DNA of 64,000 bases, from positions 1,612,501 through 1,676,500 of the forward strand of contig OZ024894.1 of assembly GCA_964017195.1 (NCBI GenBank), read 5' to 3'. The notes beneath the pieces are model-generated. The model made no database searches and was not told the DNA's origin. It saw only the letters and a list, made by a program, of their open reading frames with translations. The position numbers and the translations under genes were made by a program. Shown here one piece after another: positions 59,601 through 64,000 of the stretch. The stretch's first letter is position 1. Every line of letters begins with the position of its first letter. This DNA is from Siderastrea radians (Eukaryota > Cnidaria > Anthozoa > Scleractinia > Rhizangiidae).

Positions 59601-62381
59601 ACGATTTTTGCGTCTTTCTAAGATAATTACGGCCCTGGACATGGCATATTTTGCGTGCTCTCCCGTCCTGTTTTATGGTAAACAACGCCGTATACGTATA
59701 GCACGTTAATGTTAATGAACTTTGATTCGAAGTCACGCTAACGCAGAGAGTTTGCTCACCTCAACATGCACCGCCATAGATAATTTTATGGACATTATCT
59801 TCATCTTGAGCTCCTCACGTTTACTCAGAAGAGCTTCTTTAATTACCTACAGCCAAAACGAACAACAGAAACCAAATTTGTTCTCTCGTTATTGTATGTG
59901 GCAAAGCAGTTTTCAACTTTCAACACTTAAACAAGGTTCAAAGCTTACTTCTTTTTCTCGAAGACGATTATGTAGTTGTCCTTTCAATGCCTTTGGAACA
60001 AACCTACAAAATGTTAAAAAAGGAAGACCTGTATTTGTTTCGATAATAATACAGTGCAAATTATCACCTAGCAAGCCACGTAGAGGTTTCAAAAAGGCAC
60101 AATGCGCGCACTGGAAAGTGATGACGTACCAGTTTTTCCCGAATGTAGTCCGGAACGACATTTACCAGAGTAAAGAAACGGCACTTTGCCAATAATAAAT
60201 GACTTTATTACATCCTTGGCTGAACGAATTTCTGTTGGGCAAATTGTCTGCGTTTGATTCTGAGTCTCTTTTAAGTAAATGAAGTTTCCGATTTCTAGTT
60301 TGCTAACCTCGCAACTTGAATCTTCTTGCAGTAGTTAATTTGAGATAGGCTTTAGTGGACAGATGCAGGAACAGGTCTCTGCGATAAACCGCCTCAAGTG
60401 CGCTGCTTAGGAGACATGTTCCTGAGGCAAGACGCTTCCTTGGCGCGCACGAAGGGATTTGAAGCAGGGAGTTTTAGATTACGATGAGGGTGCCTAGAAA
60501 CGAGAATAGACAACGCTTTTCCATTGGCTGAGTTTATTTGATTGTAAAGACAGGTCGAATGAGCGATGCACACCTTGGGACAACGAAAATATGTGTCTGA
60601 CTCATTCTGTCCCCACGACCTGATGCACGAATTTAAACCAGTTTGAATTTATTCGGCCTGTCGCAAGGACAAAGTTCTATCGCAGCGACGAGGATTTTTC
60701 ATTAAAATGAGCCATTTTTGTCCTGTTTCTTAAGTGCACGCAGGGAATTGCCGCTGGGACCAATCGCCTAGTGTGTCCCGACCTTTAACTCGTTTTGCTA
60801 TTTAATACAGGCTACCTTGCATTCAGTTCCAACACGAGTTTGCCATCTTTAGCCTCTCGTGTGAACGTGTCTTTAAATCGAATAATCGTAATGTAAGCCT
60901 GGTTCAGCTTCTTGGTTACAAACCTGGTTTCATTTTCCAGTTTCAGCTGAGCCACACTGGACTGCAAATCAGCCAACTGAAAAAACACAAAGGTCTAAAT
61001 ACATCTAGAGCAATTGATTGACAATTTACTGGAACTTGTTTTTTATACTCCAGTTTTGTTCATATGAGGCCCGGGTCAGAATCAGAACCATGCACAGTTG
61101 TCTAGAGTTCATACTTTCACTCCCTTTTGCCGCCACCTCTTATGTGCTCTTGTGTGCTATCGGGATTAAATCTGTTTAAATTTTCGAAACTTTGCAGTTC
61201 AACCTTCGCTCCCGTTTCTTCACCAACTCTCATTCGCTCTCACTGACTCTCTGTGCGTTCAGTTTTAAACTGCAACTAATTTGGTTTTAAAAGACAAACC
61301 TAAGCTACCAATGTATGGATAATACCCTTGGAGGCTCTTAATCCTTTTAATCTTAATCTTAATTTTAAACCTCTTAATCTTAATCCTTAATGCTTGTGGT
61401 TAGCCCCCTCAGACGTTCTTTCCACTAGTTAAGATGTTATCGGAGAAGCTTAAGTGTTCCGCTGCTTTTTTTTCTTGAATTCTCCGGCAACAGAAATGAG
61501 TGAATAACGTCACAATGGAAAAGAAACCGTTTCATTATGACGTCTTCAATTGCGCGTGCTGATGTCGCGCGCAAGAAACCTTTTCTTTGAGAGTCACATC
61601 ATTACCTTCTTCATCAGAAAAGCTGTGTCAGTCAGTTGCTCTACAGTGAAATTTGGTAAGAAATAGGAGTGTGAAGAGTTTGGTGTATGCCCCAGAGGCA
61701 GATTGGAGCCTAGAAAGAAAAGACAATGGAGCGATTAGACATAGAGCAGTTCTCCACTGTCGTAAAGCAAAAATCCTACTAATCACTCTGGCCAAGAAGA
61801 TAAAACAAGACGACTGTTTTGCAGTCTAACAGTTGTAGTCGTAGTTTGTAATCTTAGCGTAATTCAGCTCTTTGAGGTTCAAGCATATGGACATTATCAT
61901 AACCTAATCACAAAATTGCGCATATTACACTTAGAGACACACCTAGACTGCGAGTAGTCTCTAATTTTGGCGATGGCGATTGTGGGGCGGTCGAAATACA
62001 CACACACGCGCGCGCGCGCGAAATTTCGAGGCGACGCGACGCGAAGGGAACGCCGAAAATTAATTTTCGGCGCTACCTTCGCGTCGCGTCGCCTCGAAAT
62101 TTCGCGCGCGCGCGCGTGTGTGTATTTCGCCCGCCCCACAATCGCCATCGCCAAAATTAGAGACTACTCGCAGTCTAAGACACACCTGCTGATGTACAGT
62201 TTCTTGAGTTGCGATTGCTGGCTCTCTGCTGTTTGGATGAGGTCCTAATAAGATCGGTGTGAATAATGAGATCAAGAACAGTGTAGGTATAATCAGGGAA
62301 TAAACTGGAATGAGCCTGGCATAGGACGGACATTTCTACAAATGCGTTTACCTGTTGGAAGATTTTATTGACGACTCCAAC
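53677..62381 (-). CDS. CLHC1: CLHC1-like protein (clathrin heavy chain linker domain), partial model
   Basis: Exons 5' to 3' are 62352-62381, 62186-62244, 61606-61709, 60816-60976, 59949-60003, 59760-59846, 57935-58028, 57374-57456, 56594-56638, 55956-56012, 55644-55708, 55189-55298, 54640-54680 and 53677-53735. All have GT-AG borders and join in phase; in the first two the frame giving LESSIKSSN and SKQQRASNRN keeps phase. The N-terminal half is coiled-coil-like (LADLQSSVAQLKLENETR, then KEALLSKREELKMKIM). The C-terminal half carries the clathrin linker: LFEAGKVEEAALVAAHSPK, GVLRTMETLKKFK, RVDLLTHWIAQDQLSLSEEV. Clathrin heavy chain has the same order after its propeller. Function is poorly known. 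The true N-terminus lies upstream. After CRCLDR the model has a donor AG/GTAGG or, read on, an immediate TAG with AATAAA close by, so the end is open. Confidence 0.82.
54130..54215. mobile_element. 86-bp MITE with 9-bp target duplication
   Basis: The perfect 16-bp ends CAACCTCGTTCCCAGG and inverse close a nearly complete hairpin. It is flanked by GGACCGTAA on both sides (54121-54129 and 54216-54224). It sits in an intron of the CLHC1-like gene. Confidence 0.88.
54899..55016. mobile_element. Small TIR element holding a hammerhead-like motif
   Basis: The ends TTAACTGAGTTGATAAGG (left) and CCTTATCAACTTAGTTAA (right) are inverted. Between them, on the plus strand at 54934-54961, is CTGAAGA, GGCTAACGC, then GAAACGTC. 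The same terminus, CAACTGAGTTGATAAGG, lies near 47485 beside motifs 1 and 2, so these pieces belong to one repeat family. Confidence 0.6.
55429..55469. repeat. Perfect 17-bp hairpin
   Basis: AATGTATCCAAGGACCC and its exact inverse flank a 7-nt loop and are followed by TTTT. It lies in an intron of the CLHC1-like gene. Perfect pairing suggests it is recent; no transposon termini extend from it. Confidence 0.8.
56056..56215. repeat. Microsatellites
   Basis: A (GTTT)n tract at about 56058-56085 and an (AAAT)n tract at about 56187-56210, both in an intron of the CLHC1-like gene. Confidence 0.85.
57170..57276. mobile_element. Mutator-like foldback MITE, copy 2 (short)
   Basis: A 107-bp relative of 20977-21165 with the ends TAGACTGCGAGTAGTCTC and inverse (last base changed). 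The middle is shortened. A 9-bp duplication GATCATGAA flanks it (57161-57169 and 57277-57285). Confidence 0.9.
58147..58638. mobile_element. TIR element with AGCGGATTTGGACC ends
   Basis: AGCGGATTTGGACC (58147) and GGTCCAAATCCGCT (ending 58638) are inverted, with further internal copies of GGATTTGGACCC. A run of 17 or more G lies at about 58538-58556. It occupies the intron between exons 57935-58028 and 59760-59846. Confidence 0.7.
58860..58985. repeat. GACGCAT-rich low-complexity stretch
   Basis: Short copies of GAGACGCATAAT, GACGCATTAT and TCAGACGCAT recur in both directions (GCGTCTGA, GACGCATAA) from about 58850 and again near 59320 and 59585. It may be another decayed inverted-repeat element around the hairpin at 58997. 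The frame 58890-59252 is not supported. Confidence 0.4.
58997..59130. mobile_element. 134-bp hairpin MITE
   Basis: TTACACGGCGGC and the inverted GCCACTGTGTAA start the arms, which continue through GAAGATATGAATTTTAT and GGTAAAAACAATATTTTAC to a central GCGCAGCGAGTG. The element lies in an intron of the CLHC1-like gene. Confidence 0.8.
61944..62177. mobile_element. Mutator-like foldback MITE, copy 3, at a splice donor
   Basis: A 234-bp, almost completely palindromic element with ends TAGACTGCGAGTAGTCTC and inverse. The perfect 9-bp duplication AGACACACC lies at 61935-61943 and 62178-62186. The right copy covers the last base of exon 62186-62244 and the first eight bases of its intron (minus strand G/GTGTGTCT), so the 5' splice site itself was duplicated. 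Confidence 0.92.
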
Positions 62382-62769
62382 CTAACAGAAAAAGGACAAA
62401 CACAAACAAGATTTATTATATCGGTTTTCCAATCCAGGGCTCGCGACTAACTTTTCAGCTTAGTAGCCTAGTGGCTAGTGAGATATTTGATTTCACTGGC
62501 CAGAATAAATTTTCACCATCCAAACAAACAAACAAGTTTTTTTTTTTTTTTTGCATAATCTTGTACTAGTCGAGTTAAGTACGTAAATATGCCTCTCTGT
62601 AATCTCAAGAGTGACGAACTGGATGTTCTATCCAACGGTTAAAGACCCTCACACGAATACAAAGTAATCGTACGTTCAGGGCAAATTCGCAGGCACGATG
62701 TTATTCACGCCCTTCTTTTCCGTTTCGGCTTTCATGACCAATATCTAGAGAAGTTAACCTTACATGAGC

Positions 62770-63300
62770 ATGTCAACGTACGGAGAAACGTTGGGAAGAC
62801 AAATACTAAAATTGTACAAACATTGTAAGGTAGGGAGAAAGACCAAACTGATACAGCACTCAATTCACATACGGAAAAATGTCTGCAAGAGAAGACTAGT
62901 AAATTACGGAGAAACGCTGACCAGACAAAGCTAATAAGGTTAGAACTTACTAAGGTACGCGGAAGAAACGTTGAGAAGTCATATCAAACACGTTGGTTGC
63001 AAATGCACTATACAGTAGAGAGAAACACATACTAACGTACAGAGAAACGCTAAGAAGTGTAGACTTATTGTAGGAATGAACTAACAAACTGAACTGAAAT
63101 CCTTCGGTATACGAGATCAGTATCGTGCGAACGTGCTGAGGGCGTACGGAGAAACGTTGAGAATACAAGACTAATAAATCGATGAACGTACTTACGTACG
63201 GAGAAACATTATGAAGACAAGACTAATATCATACGAACGACTTTACACTGACAGAAACGCTGCATGAGAAGAGAAACTAAAATTATACGAAAGTAGTAAA
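62770..63300. repeat. Decayed tandem repeats with CGGAGAAACG core
   Basis: About ten diverged copies of CGTACGGAGAAACGTTGAGA, often followed by AGACAAGACTAATA, occur at irregular spacing of about 40-75 bp. They lie upstream of the first CLHC1-like exons found, perhaps in its 5' region. Minus frame 62950-63168 is repeat-derived. Confidence 0.7.
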
Positions 63301-63370
63301 GGACGCTCGTTGGGGACAAATGGAGGCTCCTGATTGGTCGAGAGCAATCACGTGACCAGAGGAACTTCCG

Positions 63371-64000
63371 GTGTGAGAAACCGCTGACCAGTAGTCAAAA
63401 TTGGATCGTGGGCTCATGGAACCGGAAGTCACGTGATTTGAGATGGGAAACCGCTGACGAGTGTGAAAAAAGGATCGTGGGCTCAAAAGTCCAAAGTCCA
63501 ATTTGGGGAAGAGGGGTGTTCCTTGAAAACAACACGAAATAAAAATTATATTTTTATTAAATTTGTTTTTACAATAAGTGAGAAAAAAAAATGTTTTTTG
63601 AGTGTTCCTTAATGTTCAATAGAGGGTCCCCACCATTGTTTTTGACATCGAGTTATTCTTCGCCATTGGTTGTTGTCACGAATCCATTGTTGTAATTGAC
63701 GTCGATATGATTGATTTCTCATTAAAGGTATGGCAAAGGAACTGTAGAATGGGGGTGGCGGTGGTGGCGCCCAATGTTCTCGATCACAGTGATCACAATC
63801 GACGATCTTGTTGAGGTTTTCAGTGGTAGCCATAGGGGTACGTCTTGAAGGTGCGGGAATCCAGGACTCAGTAGTAATGTCGGATCACTAGGCAAGATGA
63901 GCCTCGTTTTGATGTAAGGATGACGTCATAACCGGAACCGGAAGTCACGTGTTTTTAAGAGGGGGAAACCGCTGACCAGTGGGAAAAAAAGGGATCGCAG
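63371..64000. repeat. Repeated ACCGGAAGTCACGTG/ACCGCTGACCAGT modules
   Basis: AAACCGCTGACCAGT-type blocks occur at about 63378, 63449 and 63966, each followed by an A-rich spacer and GGATCG. Two are preceded by AACCGGAAGTCACGTG (63419 and 63938), which holds an E-box CACGTG and an ETS-like CCGGAAGT. All are in direct orientation and the last runs off the window, so a tandem unit or a larger element probably continues outside. Confidence 0.65.
63609..63833 (-). CDS. Small unknown protein between repeat modules
   Basis: A 74-residue frame with a CDHCDREHW segment, a run of six Pro (about 24-29) and a basic, Trp-rich C-terminal half (RRQLQQWIRDNNQWRRITR). No family is recognised. About 50 bp after the stop, a palindromic AAAAATTATATTTTT block provides AATAAA on the minus strand, which supports transcription. 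It lies between direct repeat modules, so it may belong to a mobile or virus-like element whose rest is outside the window. Confidence 0.35.
   Translation of the reverse strand: MATTENLNKIVDCDHCDREHWAPPPPPPFYSSFAIPLMRNQSYRRQLQQWIRDNNQWRRITRCQKQWWGPSIEH

Noticed and set aside
59722..60195. 157-residue plus frame
   Set aside because: Overlaps two CLHC1-like exons on the other strand, which have correct splice borders.
1..64000. tRNA, rRNA, CRISPR arrays or bacterial contamination
   Set aside because: No cloverleaf with A and B boxes, no rRNA-like stretch and no spaced direct repeats were seen; introns and LTR elements argue for a eukaryotic nuclear origin.

Overview
The window looks like nuclear DNA of a cnidarian, most likely an anthozoan such as a stony coral or anemone. 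It is AT-rich, its genes have short exons with GT-AG introns, and it holds a tandem pair of intronless class A GPCR genes and a metazoan CLHC1-like gene. It is crowded with hairpin MITEs, foldback elements, a Ty3/gypsy-type LTR retrotransposon and a large cut-and-paste transposon. There are no bacterial operons, rRNA, recognisable tRNA genes or CRISPR arrays. The assignment rests on gene content and style, not on a database match.

Layout. (1) 1-6.5 kb and 15.05-18.3 kb: two paralogous TENA/THI-4-type genes on the minus strand (1583-2257 and 5731-6405, about 80% identical) and a non-coding flank that recurs at 3.1-4.5 kb, 15.5-17.0 kb and 17.0-17.9 kb. (2) 6.5-15.05 kb: an 8.06-kb DNA transposon (6932-14995) sitting inside a small outer MITE (6527-15052). 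The transposon carries two convergent genes. One is a four-exon gene for a RING plus HECT ubiquitin ligase (plus strand). The other is an intronless DDE integrase-type transposase with a helix-turn-helix (minus strand). Its ends are arrays of a 20-bp GGCAC unit. The composite lies about 120 bp upstream of the second TENA gene and separates it from its old flank. (3) 17.9-27.7 kb: no convincing gene; diverged local duplications and a Mutator-like MITE. (4) 27.74-45.7 kb: a tandem duplication of a roughly 3.5-kb unit, each copy with one GPCR gene (29133-30029 and 43629-44525, about 92% identical proteins). Copy A was later hit by a 10.1-kb LTR retrotransposon (30529-40607), itself hit by a 1.6-kb foldback element in its RNase H region and by another insertion in its 3' LTR. 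Copy B was hit by a 0.98-kb foldback element and preserves the empty site of the LTR insertion. (5) 46.7-53.6 kb: MITEs, hammerhead-ribozyme-like motifs, a 0.35-kb tandem duplication and a decayed tyrosine-recombinase (Crypton-like) gene. (6) 53.7-62.4 kb: at least fourteen small exons on the minus strand that join in frame (one upstream junction has two possible frames) into a clathrin-heavy-chain-linker protein, CLHC1-like, with MITEs in its introns. One MITE has duplicated a 5' splice site. (7) 62.7-64 kb: decayed tandem repeats and the edge of an unidentified repeated unit with a small ORF.

The host genes (TENA-like, GPCR, CLHC1-like) have no evident functional link. The strongest candidate for a system of interest is the transposon that pairs a DDE transposase with its own RING-HECT E3 ligase. 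All splice models were made by eye and no homology search was possible.
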